Of a DNA stretch of 64,000 bases, positions 25,835 to 34,263 are shown in pieces. Positions within the stretch are counted from its first letter, which is position 1. Each line of letters begins with the position of its first letter. A program made the position numbers and the translations under genes. Location: assembly GCA_964494345.1 (NCBI GenBank), contig CAZBSI010000001.1:620001-684000 (forward strand), given 5' to 3'. The notes below the pieces were generated by a model. It saw nothing but the letters and a program-made list of their open reading frames with translations, did no database searches and was not told the DNA's origin. This stretch comes from DTKD01 sp964494345 (GTDB lineage: Bacteria; Armatimonadota; UBA5829).

Positions 25835-27763
25835 ATGCCTCTCATCACCGTCTCCGGACTTGGCAAATCATACGGCACGCACGACCTCTTTTATGATGTC
25901 TCGTTTGGCGTGGGGGAAACGGAACGAATAGCGCTGATCGGCGCGAACGGCTCCGGTAAGACCACGCTGCTTCGGATCATCTCCGGCGAGGAAGAAGCCG
26001 ACAGCGGCAGCGTTCATATAGAGCAGGGATGCACGGTGGGGTATCTGCCGCAGGAGGTGGATTTGCCTGAAATAGCCGAATTGCACCTGGCTGTTATGGG
26101 CGTGACGCCGGAACTGTTGGCTTGTGCAAGTGAATTGAGGGTGTTGGAAAAACAGATGGCGAGCGCGTCTGCCGAGCATGCTCACGGAATCGGAGTGCGC
26201 CTTGCAGAAGTGAGCCATAAGTTCGATGGGTTGCACGGCTTCGACTATTCTGCGCAGGCGAAAGGGATTTTACTTGGGCTGGGTTTTGATGAAGCAGACC
26301 TGGACAAACCGGTGCGAACCCTCTCCGGCGGACAGAAGACCCGTGCGGCGTTGGCCAGGCTGCTGCTGTTGTCCCCTGATTTGCTGCTCCTAGACGAACC
26401 TACCAACCACCTCGACATTCGTGCTTGCGACTGGCTCAGCGAGTTTCTAAATAATCGCTACAATGGCGCCGCGCTGATTGTCAGCCACGACAGGTATTTT
26501 CTGGATAGCGTTGTCAGCAAAGTCGTGGAAATCGAAAACGCTACCCTGTCGTCTTATCCGGGCAATTACTCGAACTATGCGAAGATGAAGGCTCAGAAAG
26601 CCGAGGAACTGCGCAAGGTCTATAAAGAGCAACAAAAAGAGATTAAGCGCATAGAAGAGGCTATCCAGACGCTTTTTTCGCATCGAAAGTTTACCCGGCG
26701 CGACAGCAAAGTGCGGCAGTTGGAGAGAATTAAGCGCATTGAAGATGTAAGCTCGCAGCGCACGATCTCGGCACATTTTACCCAGGTCATAAGAAGTGGC
26801 AGGGAAGTTGTGCGCCTTAGCAAATTATCCAAGGGTTATTCGGAGAAGTGTCTGTTTGAAGAGCTTAGCCTGGCCGTTGAGCGCGGTCAGAAAGTCGGCA
26901 TTGTCGGGCCGAACGGCAGCGGTAAGAGCACGCTGCTCAAAATCGTGGCTGGCCTGATTGGGGCGGATTCTGGAGAGGTCGTATATGGGCATAATGTGGA
27001 GCCTGTTTACTTCGCGCAGGAGTTCGACCACATGGTCAAAAGCCGCACGGTGCTTGGTGAATTGCTGGCTGACGCCGATCTGACCTCGCGGGATGCTCGT
27101 AATCTTCTGGCGCAGTTTCTGTTTATGGGGGACGATGCGTTCAAGCTGGTAGAGGTGCTGTCGGGCGGTGAACAATGCAGACTTGCGCTGGCGAAGGTCC
27201 TGGCGCAGTCACCTAATCTGCTTTTATTGGACGAGCCGACCAACCATCTTGATATTCGCTCACGGGAGGCTCTGGAAGACGCCCTGCGAGCCTATAGCGG
27301 CACGATATTGATGGCATCGCACGACAGATATCTACTGGACAGTGTGGCTGATGTGATTTTAGAAATCGCCGATGGCGGTTGGGAAGTCTTTCTCGGTAAC
27401 TATACGTCTTATAGAGAGAAGATATTGATGCGGCAGCCCCTGGATGAGATCACTGCTCGTCCGAATGTGGCCAAAACTGTCCCGAGGCCGCAGTCTCAGC
27501 TTAGGGAGATGGAGAAACAACTTCGCACGCTGATAAAGACGCGAGATAACCTTGAAACCGATATAGAGAGACTCGAGAAGGAAGTGGCGGAACTGACGGC
27601 TGCGCTTGGTGACCCGGATACCTATCGCGACGGCGCGGCGCGTGATCTTACACTGGATTATGATCAGGCGTCCGCGAAACTCCACCAATTATATGCAGAA
27701 TGGGAGATAGCCTGCGAGGAAATCTCGCAGACGCAGAAGAACCTCGACGAGATCACAAAATAA
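25835..27763 (+). CDS. ABC-F family ATPase (ribosome-associated type)
   Basis: This 642-residue protein has two ATP-binding cassettes and no membrane domain. The first has Walker A GANGSGKTT, signature LSGGQKTRAALA and Walker B LLLLDEPTNHLD. The second has GPNGSGKST, LSGGEQCRLALA and LLLLDEPTNHLD. The cassettes are joined by a charged coiled-coil linker (about 245-320). A C-terminal coiled coil with an alternating Glu/Lys/Leu pattern (about 550-640) resembles YdiF/Uup proteins. ABC-F proteins act on the ribosome as translation factors or antibiotic-protection proteins; which one cannot be told here. Its stop is 13 nt from the convergent rsmI stop. Confidence 0.92.
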   Translation: MPLITVSGLGKSYGTHDLFYDVSFGVGETERIALIGANGSGKTTLLRIISGEEEADSGSVHIEQGCTVGYLPQEVDLPEIAELHLAVMGVTPELLACASELRVLEKQMASASAEHAHGIGVRLAEVSHKFDGLHGFDYSAQAKGILLGLGFDEADLDKPVRTLSGGQKTRAALARLLLLSPDLLLLDEPTNHLDIRACDWLSEFLNNRYNGAALIVSHDRYFLDSVVSKVVEIENATLSSYPGNYSNYAKMKAQKAEELRKVYKEQQKEIKRIEEAIQTLFSHRKFTRRDSKVRQLERIKRIEDVSSQRTISAHFTQVIRSGREVVRLSKLSKGYSEKCLFEELSLAVERGQKVGIVGPNGSGKSTLLKIVAGLIGADSGEVVYGHNVEPVYFAQEFDHMVKSRTVLGELLADADLTSRDARNLLAQFLFMGDDAFKLVEVLSGGEQCRLALAKVLAQSPNLLLLDEPTNHLDIRSREALEDALRAYSGTILMASHDRYLLDSVADVILEIADGGWEVFLGNYTSYREKILMRQPLDEITARPNVAKTVPRPQSQLREMEKQLRTLIKTRDNLETDIERLEKEVAELTAALGDPDTYRDGAARDLTLDYDQASAKLHQLYAEWEIACEEISQTQKNLDEITK

Positions 27764-27776
27764 GATGGGCCGATTT

Positions 27777-28619
27777 TTAATCCTCGTCTTTTAGCGAAAG
27801 CATCGTGGCGTAGACGAAACGCCTGGGCAGCTTGAACTCGACCGTCCCCTGTCGCACCGCATCGCGATCGGACAACCCTGAAGCCAGCAATTCTTTCAAT
27901 CGCTGTTTTAGTCGTGGTTGGAGATCGTCTTCGCTTGAATCTGGCTGAATGGTGCAGCCCTCAATCACCAACGCTATCTCTCCGCGGACTCGATTCTGGA
28001 AGTGTTCGATGGCCTGGCTGACCGTGCCCCGGAAGACCTCCTCAAACATCTTCGTCGCCTCCCGCACGACCGCGACGCGACGATCGCCGAGTATTTCCTG
28101 AATTACGCGCAGGGTGGCGGTTAATCGCAGCGGAGATTCGTAGAGAATGATTGTGCGAGTCTCTTCGGCGATGCTCTTGAAATAGGCTTTTCTCTCGCTG
28201 GTCTTTCGAGGAGGGAAGCCGTCGAAGATGAAGTGAGACGTGGACAGGCCGGAGACCACTATGGCCGGAATCAGCGCAGCCGGGCCCGGCAGGTTCTCGA
28301 TTGAGATATTTTCATCAATGCAGAGTGCGATAAGCTCGTGACCGGGATCGGATATGCCCGGCGTGCCAGCGTCGGAGACCAGGGCTACGTTTGATCCGCC
28401 TTTGAGGATATCCAGTATCTCCCCTGCCCTGCGACCGCCGCTGTGCTGGTGATATGGGATCATTTGTGTGTGTATATCGTAATGGCTGAGCAGCTTTCGG
28501 GTAACCCGGGTGTCCTCCGCCGCGATCAGATCGACCTCTTTTAGAACACGCAAAGCCCGGAGGGTTATATCCTCCAGGTTTCCTATCGGGGTTGCCACAA
28601 TAAACAGGGTTCCGGCCAT
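27777..28619 (-). CDS. rsmI: 16S rRNA (cytidine-1402-2'-O)-methyltransferase RsmI
   Basis: This 280-residue SAM-dependent methyltransferase modifies C1402 of 16S rRNA in the decoding centre. Family motifs are clear: GTLFIVATPIGNLEDIT at the start, AAEDTRVTRKLL, and SDAGTPGISDPG for SAM binding, then EAATKM-like RVAVVREATKMFEE. Start is the ATG at 28619. The gene lies downstream of the PpiC gene, separated by a perfect hairpin. Confidence 0.95.
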   Translation of the reverse strand: MAGTLFIVATPIGNLEDITLRALRVLKEVDLIAAEDTRVTRKLLSHYDIHTQMIPYHQHSGGRRAGEILDILKGGSNVALVSDAGTPGISDPGHELIALCIDENISIENLPGPAALIPAIVVSGLSTSHFIFDGFPPRKTSERKAYFKSIAEETRTIILYESPLRLTATLRVIQEILGDRRVAVVREATKMFEEVFRGTVSQAIEHFQNRVRGEIALVIEGCTIQPDSSEDDLQPRLKQRLKELLASGLSDRDAVRQGTVEFKLPRRFVYATMLSLKDED

Positions 28620-28630
28620 TTAATTACGTT

Positions 28631-28656
28631 CGGAGGGGCTTAAATAAGCCCCTCCG
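28631..28656 (-). terminator. Perfect 12-bp hairpin between ppiC-type gene and rsmI
   Basis: The arms CGGAGGGGCTTA and TAAGCCCCTCCG are perfectly complementary, with only AA between them (the real loop must open a few pairs). It ends 11 nt upstream of the rsmI start. There is no T tract, so it may be a terminator or an RNA processing or stability element. Confidence 0.5.
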
Positions 28657-28703
28657 GTAAATCCTCCTGTAAAGGATAGTCTTCGATTGATCTGAGGTAT
28701 CAG

Positions 28704-30272
28704 TTATTCGCCGCCGCCTTGCGGTGCTGGCTGTGCAGGGGCCTGCTTCTCCGGGCCTCGCTGCTGAGCCTCGTAGATCCTCTTCTTCTCTTCGTAGTCC
28801 TTAATCCACTTCTGCTCTTCAGCCGCGAGATCGTCTTTGCCTATCTCTTTATACTTGGCCATTATCTGCTGATGCGCAGACACGTCGAAACCGGCTTCCT
28901 GAGCGCCTTTGTTATATTGAACAAGGCCTTCGTCTTTCTTGCCAGCCTTGTAGAGCAAATCACCGAGCATAATTCTCAGGTCTGTGCCGATCGCCTTGGA
29001 GTCTTTGCCCTCAAGGAACTGATACAGAAGTTGAGTAGCCTGCTTGGTATCCTGCTGCTGTACAAGAACTGCCACCAGCATCGCTGTGGCGAAAGAGTTG
29101 TTAGGCTCCAGTCCGATGGCCTTTTCAAATGAGTTGCGGGCCAGCGCAATCTGTTTCTTGGCCGCTGCTTCATTTTCAGCCTGCTGGGCTAATCCCAAAT
29201 GCCAGTATCCGCTAAGTTCAGGATCGGTCACTACGACCTTCAAATTGTCCCGAACCTGCTGATTATACTTCCAATAGGCCTGCATCTGGCGCATGTTTTT
29301 TATCATCTCGCGCCTTTGATCCTCAGCCTTCTTAGTCAGCTTGGTCGGATATTCCGAACCCGTGGATTCAACCTTGACAATATAGGTCGCCTGGTTGTTG
29401 CCGATAGGCTCACTTACCTGTCCCGGCTTCATTGTGCTAATCTTATCCCACACATCCGGTGTGACCATTCCGTAGCGAACCGCCCTGATTGCTCCCTGTT
29501 CCGGGTCAATAGAGTACTTCTTAGCCAGAGCCGCGAAATCCCCGGTCTTGGCCTCGGAGGCAACTTTCTTCACCAGTGTTTGGAACTGCTCGGCAGGCGT
29601 CGCAGCCTGCATCATAACGATCTGGCGTATTTGGTAGGTATTATAGCTATCTTTGATGTCGTCTTTGGTGATCTTGCCGACCTTGCGCTCGATAGCTTTC
29701 TGGATGCCTTCCTGAGCAAGCTGGCTTGAGATTTGCCCATCGGTAATAAGGGCGTTTGCCTGCCGCTCGAGCATGGTAATGTTCATACCGCCCTTGGACA
29801 GTTCAGATTTGTATGTGCGGTCTTTTCTAGGATCGACTTTATCTTCTTCAGTGCTGAGTTTGCCCAGCACCCTGCTGCGGTTTTGCCTGAGATACTGGGT
29901 TACGAGTTCTTCGCGCTTGTTTTGAATATCCTTTTTATTGATTTCGACGCCCATTGCCTCAGCAGTCGCGAAAGTGACCCTGCTTTCTACCAGACTTTGG
30001 AATAAAGACGCCCTCTGCTGCGCGATTTGCAGAGTTGATCGCATTTCCCGCAACGACTCGCTCATCTGTTGCCACTGCGATTCCATTTCGGCCTTAGTTA
30101 TCGGCATGCCGTTAACAGTGGCTACAACCTGCTCCGCGCCTTTCTGCTCCGGGCCACCACCCGGCGCTCCGGCAAAAGTAAAGATCGCGCCAACAACGAA
30201 TATAAAGGCAACGCCAAGAAGTATGTACTTAAAATGGGTGCCAAAATCCGTTCTCAGTTTATATATGCTCAT
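28704..30272 (-). CDS. PpiC/SurA-type peptidyl-prolyl isomerase with C-terminal TPR repeats
   Basis: This 522-residue protein is anchored by one N-terminal membrane helix (about 16-34, YILLGVAFIFVVGAIFTFAG). It then has a SurA/PpiD-like N-domain (VATVNGMPITKAEME), a parvulin domain (about 210-305, with VSEPIGNNQATYIVKVE) and, unusually, a tail of two or three TPR-like helical repeats (about 355-490, GLAQQAENEAA, FEKAIGLEPNNSFATAMLV). Its likely place is the outer face of the inner membrane, as a folding helper for exported proteins. The end is rich in Pro/Gln. It follows the isomerase gene by 16 nt and shares its promoter. Confidence 0.85.
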   Translation of the reverse strand: MSIYKLRTDFGTHFKYILLGVAFIFVVGAIFTFAGAPGGGPEQKGAEQVVATVNGMPITKAEMESQWQQMSESLREMRSTLQIAQQRASLFQSLVESRVTFATAEAMGVEINKKDIQNKREELVTQYLRQNRSRVLGKLSTEEDKVDPRKDRTYKSELSKGGMNITMLERQANALITDGQISSQLAQEGIQKAIERKVGKITKDDIKDSYNTYQIRQIVMMQAATPAEQFQTLVKKVASEAKTGDFAALAKKYSIDPEQGAIRAVRYGMVTPDVWDKISTMKPGQVSEPIGNNQATYIVKVESTGSEYPTKLTKKAEDQRREMIKNMRQMQAYWKYNQQVRDNLKVVVTDPELSGYWHLGLAQQAENEAAAKKQIALARNSFEKAIGLEPNNSFATAMLVAVLVQQQDTKQATQLLYQFLEGKDSKAIGTDLRIMLGDLLYKAGKKDEGLVQYNKGAQEAGFDVSAHQQIMAKYKEIGKDDLAAEEQKWIKDYEEKKRIYEAQQRGPEKQAPAQPAPQGGGE

Positions 30273-30288
30273 CCAGTAGATCCTCCGA

Positions 30289-31137
30289 TCAACACTCAGA
30301 CAAAAGCTTTTTCAGACCCTGCAGGGATAGTCTGGTACCCTGCTCGGCTGTGCCTCCGAACGGCTTGTAGTGGGTTTCTATCGAGAGATAGCCATCATAG
30401 CCATCAGCTTTAAGCGCAGCAAGATGACCCACAAAATCCACCTCGCCTTCGCCACATACCACAAAGCGATACTTCCCGCTGGCGAGAAGCTCTGCGTCTT
30501 TTACGTGGACATGTTCCACGAAGTTCCGAATAGCGTTATAGCCCTCAGGATAAGGCTGTTCACCCGCCGCGAACCCGTTTCCCGGATCCCAACACGCTCG
30601 AAGCGCCGGTGAATTGATGCGCGACAGAAAGCGCGCCGTCTCTGCGCCGGTGCCAAGATAACAATCGTGCTCATTTTCCATAAGCAGCATAAGATCGTTA
30701 TCTTCAGCGTATTTTATAGCATCAGACATTCCGTCTTCTATTGCTTCCTCTATCTTCGGAGTAAGGTCGCCCCTTCTCCAGTATGCAAACGTTCGAATAT
30801 TTCTTGTCCCGAACTGCCTGGCTCGTTTATGCAGTATTTTGAGAAGGTCCATCTGTTGGGCGGCTGTTCTTTCACCCGCCTGATGAGTATTTCCAACCTG
30901 GCCTGCCGCCGCGCTGTCCAATTCGCACTTGAACAGCGGAGAGGCCAGACCACAGACCTGCATTCCCGCTTTATCCAGCAAACCAAGGGCTTTATCGACC
31001 TGTTCGTCGGTAAGTTCGCCGATATTAGTCCCCCATAAACTTCTGATCTCCGCGCCGCTGCAATCGTATTCCTTCATTACGTTCAATGCATGACCAAGAT
31101 CCATTGATATTTCGTCAGTGATGACTGAAAGTCGCAT
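30289..31137 (-). CDS. Sugar phosphate isomerase/epimerase family protein (TIM barrel)
   Basis: This 282-residue protein has the xylose-isomerase-like AP_endonuc_2 fold. The start RLSVITDEIS with DLGHALNVMKEYDCSGAEIRSL, the metal-ligand regions LLMENEHDCYLG and ACWDPGNGF, and the late SIETHYKPFGG are typical. I start it at the ATG 31137 rather than at an in-frame start 18 codons upstream, because the homology begins there and the leader then fits the promoter at 31199-31227. Such enzymes isomerise or epimerise sugars or inositols; the substrate is unknown. It is the first gene of an operon with the PpiC-type isomerase. Confidence 0.82.
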   Translation of the reverse strand: MRLSVITDEISMDLGHALNVMKEYDCSGAEIRSLWGTNIGELTDEQVDKALGLLDKAGMQVCGLASPLFKCELDSAAAGQVGNTHQAGERTAAQQMDLLKILHKRARQFGTRNIRTFAYWRRGDLTPKIEEAIEDGMSDAIKYAEDNDLMLLMENEHDCYLGTGAETARFLSRINSPALRACWDPGNGFAAGEQPYPEGYNAIRNFVEHVHVKDAELLASGKYRFVVCGEGEVDFVGHLAALKADGYDGYLSIETHYKPFGGTAEQGTRLSLQGLKKLLSEC

Positions 31138-31198
31138 ATCCAACCCCCATTGGCAAGTGAAGAGAATGCCTTCTGACATTCTCCCCAGCACACCTTAA

Positions 31199-31227
31199 AT
31201 GTTACTAAACACACCAACCCATGTCAA
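31199..31227 (-). promoter_or_regulatory. Promoter of the isomerase-ppiC operon
   Basis: On the minus strand a perfect TTGACA (31227-31222), a 17-nt spacer and TAACAT (31204-31199). The leader contains a GAGAATG/CATTCTC hairpin (31162-31183). Confidence 0.75.
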
Positions 31228-31281
31228 GGAAACGAGGGGGTTGGCGGCTAAGTAATACATATCAACGCCACAGGAGCTATC

Positions 31282-32178
31282 ATGAAACAAAGACCACTTC
31301 GACTGGGATCGTCTACCTCCAGTTTGATTCGATCTATGCCCGGTGATTTCAGCGACATCGTGCAGAAATCCAGCAGCTACACCCCCGAAGACCGCGAGCG
31401 ACTCTGCGCAATCGCTCGCGAATGTGGAGAGCAACTGACCGGTTCAGAAATTAAAAGCATCGAATATTTCGTTAATCTCCAGATTCTGGAAGCTGGCCTC
31501 AATAACCCAATGGTTGAGATGTTCAAGTCTATGGCAAAAAGCGTCGAGTTGTGGTCGGTGCATGCGCCGTTTTCCGGAGTCGACCTGGCTTCTCCCGACA
31601 AGGAACTGCGAGCCAAATCGGTTGGTTGGGTATCTGGCGCTGGAAAGATCGCCCACGACCTCGGCGCAAAGGTGCTTGTAGTTCATGCCGCTCTGGAAAT
31701 CAAAGTGGACATGTCCAGGGAGGATCGGGTGCTGCTGGCTGCCGACAGTCTCAGACAGGTAGCCGACGCCTGCAAGCCTCTCGGTATCAGGGTGGCTGTG
31801 GAAGCGCTGCCGCGCACGTGTATCGGCAATTGTGCTCCGGAGCTTTTGTACCTTCTCGATAAAATCAACAGACCCAACACCGGAATTTGCCTGGATGTTA
31901 ATCACCTGATACCGGCCAGCGCATTGTCTGCGATCGTACGCATCCTTGGAGAGCGCATCATTACCCTGCACATTTCCGACCACGACGATGTCGACGAGCG
32001 GCACTGGCTGCCCAAGAAGGGCGTTATCGATTGGACAGGGCTTGTCCATGCGCTGCGTGAGATCAAATATACGGGGCCATTTATGTATGAGGTGGGTTTA
32101 GCGAAGCCGACATTCGATGAGGCGATCAAGACTCTGGAAGATAATTACAACGAAGTGATGAAAGACGCCGCTGTCTAG
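31282..32178 (+). CDS. Sugar phosphate isomerase/epimerase family protein (second copy)
   Basis: This 298-residue TIM-barrel protein of the AP_endonuc_2/xylose-isomerase-like family has ligand-type residues in WSVHAPFSG, VLVVHAALE, VAVEALPRT, GICLDVNHL and TLHISDHDDVDERHWLP. Those last two match the Asp/His metal-site pattern. It is only distantly similar to the divergently transcribed isomerase at 30289-31137 and is not a recent duplicate. ATG 31282 has a CAGGAG site. I could not find a convincing promoter for it. Its substrate is unknown. Confidence 0.82.
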   Translation: MKQRPLRLGSSTSSLIRSMPGDFSDIVQKSSSYTPEDRERLCAIARECGEQLTGSEIKSIEYFVNLQILEAGLNNPMVEMFKSMAKSVELWSVHAPFSGVDLASPDKELRAKSVGWVSGAGKIAHDLGAKVLVVHAALEIKVDMSREDRVLLAADSLRQVADACKPLGIRVAVEALPRTCIGNCAPELLYLLDKINRPNTGICLDVNHLIPASALSAIVRILGERIITLHISDHDDVDERHWLPKKGVIDWTGLVHALREIKYTGPFMYEVGLAKPTFDEAIKTLEDNYNEVMKDAAV

Positions 32179-32206
32179 TTCATATATGAGTTAGATTCAT
32201 TGTGAA

Positions 32207-32235
32207 CAGGGCCAGGCGGATCATGCCTGGCCCTG
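32207..32235. terminator. Convergent-gene hairpin (perfect 11-bp stem)
   Basis: CAGGGCCAGGC and GCCTGGCCCTG pair perfectly around a 7-nt loop, between the isomerase stop (32178, +) and the pilT paralogue stop (32252, -). It can serve both strands. No T tract is seen. Confidence 0.65.
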
Positions 32236-32251
32236 GTAAATAAGTCGCTGT

Positions 32252-33322
32252 TTACGAACGCCTCATCATCTGCCGCAGCTCTGTTACGTTGCCTGCGTTT
32301 GCGATAGCCTCTGTCTCGTTAATAATGCCCGCTTTGAAGTATCGATCCAGGCTTTGGTTCATAGTCTGCATTCCCCAGAAGTCGCCTTCGCCGATGGCCT
32401 GATAAATCTGACCCGACCGGCCCTCTTCAATCAACTTGCTAACAGTAGGGTTCGCAACCATAACCTCCAGAGCCGCGATTCTGGAGTCTTTGTCGGAGCG
32501 CGGTATCAATTTTTGAGAGACAATCCCCTTCAACGAGACCGACAGCCGCATACATACCATCGGTTTATCGTGCGGCGGGAACATGTTCATAATACGATCC
32601 ATCGTCTCCGCCGCGCTGCAAGTGTGGACAGTAGAGAAAACGAGGTGGCCTGTTTCTGCAGCCGCCAACGCGACGTTCATAGTCTCGACGTCTCTCATTT
32701 CACCTATGAGAATCACGTCCGGGCTTTGACGGACTACCGCTTTTAGGGCATCAGTAAAAGAATCGGTGTCAATACCGATCTCGCGCTGGTTTACAATAGC
32801 TTTTTTGTCCGGGTGCACGAACTCGATTGGGTCTTCTACTGTAACTATATTGCAGCGGCGATTTCGATTGATTAGGTCGATTACGGCGGCCAAAGTAGTC
32901 GATTTGCCACAGCCTGTAGGCCCCGTCACCAGAACCAACCCCTGCCTCAACTCGGCAAACCTGGCAACAGCTTCCGGAAGTCCGAGTTGCTCAATGGAAT
33001 AAATCTCCAGCGGAATTACCCTCAGCACCAATCCCATCGTGCCGCGCTGCTTGTAGATATTGGCACGGAATCTAGCCACACCTTCGACCGTGAATGCCAG
33101 GTCCAGCTCATGCTTGCGTTCGAATCGACCGATCTGTTCGTGGTTCATTATGCCGTAAGCTAACTGTTCGACATCCTCCGGACTAAGTTCAGTATAACCG
33201 TTGCCCAATGGCCTGATCTTACCGTTGAGTCGCATCATCGGCTCATTGCCAGCCTTAATGAATATATCCGAAGCCCTTACCTCTGCAGCTTGTGCAGCCA
33301 TTTTTCTGATATCGAGAGACAT
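32252..33322 (-). CDS. pilT: Second PilT/PilU-type retraction ATPase
   Basis: This 356-residue PilT-family ATPase has Walker A GPTGCGKS (134-141), VTVEDPIEF, DVILIGEMRD and TGHLVFSTVHT. It differs from the PilT at 344-1519 in lacking the N-terminal tail and in having a Cys in the P-loop. It may be a PilU-like auxiliary motor or a regulatory paralogue. Start is ATG 33322 with an AAAGGT site. It lies 35 nt downstream of the unknown membrane-anchored protein, in a transcript that also seems to include tRNA-Ala, and is far from the main pilus cluster. Confidence 0.92.
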   Translation of the reverse strand: MSLDIRKMAAQAAEVRASDIFIKAGNEPMMRLNGKIRPLGNGYTELSPEDVEQLAYGIMNHEQIGRFERKHELDLAFTVEGVARFRANIYKQRGTMGLVLRVIPLEIYSIEQLGLPEAVARFAELRQGLVLVTGPTGCGKSTTLAAVIDLINRNRRCNIVTVEDPIEFVHPDKKAIVNQREIGIDTDSFTDALKAVVRQSPDVILIGEMRDVETMNVALAAAETGHLVFSTVHTCSAAETMDRIMNMFPPHDKPMVCMRLSVSLKGIVSQKLIPRSDKDSRIAALEVMVANPTVSKLIEEGRSGQIYQAIGEGDFWGMQTMNQSLDRYFKAGIINETEAIANAGNVTELRQMMRRS

Positions 33323-33357
33323 CTATAAACCTTTCTAAATTCAGGCAGGCGTAGATT

Positions 33358-34089
33358 TCACGTTGCTCTGCGCCTGAGTATGACCGTAGTAAAAATATAT
33401 ACCACCAACGCACCACCCAATCCAAACAACAACCCCAACAGCAGCCTCTGCCCGACGGTGCGCCCAGTCTGCTGGGCCTCGACGGGTTCTGCTGGCTGTG
33501 TCAAGGGCAGATCAAGCTTGGTAAATCCGGCATCTTTAACGGTGATGCGATATCGATGAGTGTTTTCACCCGTCGCCTGCAGTTCTATTTTAACATATTT
33601 GTCCTCGTAATCCCGCAAACCGTTAAAATGGAAGGCTGCCGGAGTGAGGTAGTCGATCTCAATGTATTCGAATCGCTTGAGCGCCATAATAAACGGTTCG
33701 ATGGGCAGGGCGCCTTTGTCATAGGCGACGATTTTGGCTTGATAGCTGATGCTGGTAGAATCGACTGGCTCAGGCCCGCCGGAGGCCCTGGTCTCACCTT
33801 TGGCGTTTACAGGGCTCCAACCTCCCAACGCAGCCACTTTGTCCAGATCAGCCTGAGCTGTGGCCAACGGCACTACGCTGGCGTAGTTAACGGAGACCAA
33901 GTCCCGTGCGTTCTGATTGGCCATAATCAACACCAACACCTTAGGTCGAAAGGCGGATGCGGATTGCGGCGCTGCTTGTAACGAGGCGGACGCACAGAAG
34001 AGTGTTATGGCGAAAAGTATCGTCAGCGAAAGACCGGCGCACACCGCCGTTAAGAAGTGATTTTTCGTGCGGACATTTACCTGAGTCAC
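33358..34089 (-). CDS. Unknown exported protein with C-terminal membrane anchor
   Basis: I do not recognise this 243-residue protein. It has a signal peptide (about 12-39, cleavage near LQAAP), an extracytoplasmic strand-rich domain, and one C-terminal helix (about 215-238, QRLLLGLLFGLGGALVVYIFTTVIL) ending in RRRAT. That topology leaves a basic cytoplasmic tail. The open frame extends upstream into tRNA-Ala, so the first start after the tRNA, GTG 34089, is chosen; it has no clear ribosome site. It lies 30 nt after the tRNA and 35 nt before the second pilT, so a link to pilus function is possible but unproven. Confidence 0.65.
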   Translation of the reverse strand: MTQVNVRTKNHFLTAVCAGLSLTILFAITLFCASASLQAAPQSASAFRPKVLVLIMANQNARDLVSVNYASVVPLATAQADLDKVAALGGWSPVNAKGETRASGGPEPVDSTSISYQAKIVAYDKGALPIEPFIMALKRFEYIEIDYLTPAAFHFNGLRDYEDKYVKIELQATGENTHRYRITVKDAGFTKLDLPLTQPAEPVEAQQTGRTVGQRLLLGLLFGLGGALVVYIFTTVILRRRAT

Positions 34090-34119
34090 AGTGAGCGGCC
34101 CAATCGAAGTAGATGGAAT

Positions 34120-34195
34120 TGGTGGAGCTGAGGGGACTCGAACCCCTGACATCCACACTGCCAGTGTGGTGTTCTCCCAGCTGAACTACAGCCCC
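34120..34195 (-). tRNA. tRNA-Ala (GGC)
   Basis: A complete 76-nt cloverleaf with encoded CCA folds on the minus strand. Acceptor GGGGCTG/CAGCTCC has the G3-U70 pair that identifies alanine tRNAs. The anticodon stem is CCACA/TGTGG with loop CTGGCAG, so the anticodon is GGC. The T arm is AGGGG/CCCCT with TTCGAGT. A strong promoter precedes it and no terminator follows before the next gene. Confidence 0.96.
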
Positions 34196-34212
34196 ACATT
34201 GTCCCAACCGGA

Positions 34213-34242
34213 ATTATACCACAACACATTCGCCGGATACAA
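34213..34242 (-). promoter_or_regulatory. Promoter of tRNA-Ala
   Basis: On the minus strand TTGTAT (34242-34237), an 18-nt spacer and a perfect TATAAT (34218-34213) with an extended TGg, ending 17 nt before the tRNA. It probably also drives the unknown gene and the second pilT. Confidence 0.72.
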
Positions 34243-34263
34243 GTCACTGCTGAGGATTTTTTG

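Noticed and set aside
29199..29729. Plus-strand open frame of 176 codons opposite the PpiC-type gene
   Set aside because: It has no ribosome site and no family motif, and the minus-strand gene is clear.
34090..34158. Upstream in-frame start of the unknown anchored protein
   Set aside because: It lies within tRNA-Ala, so those codons cannot be part of the real gene.
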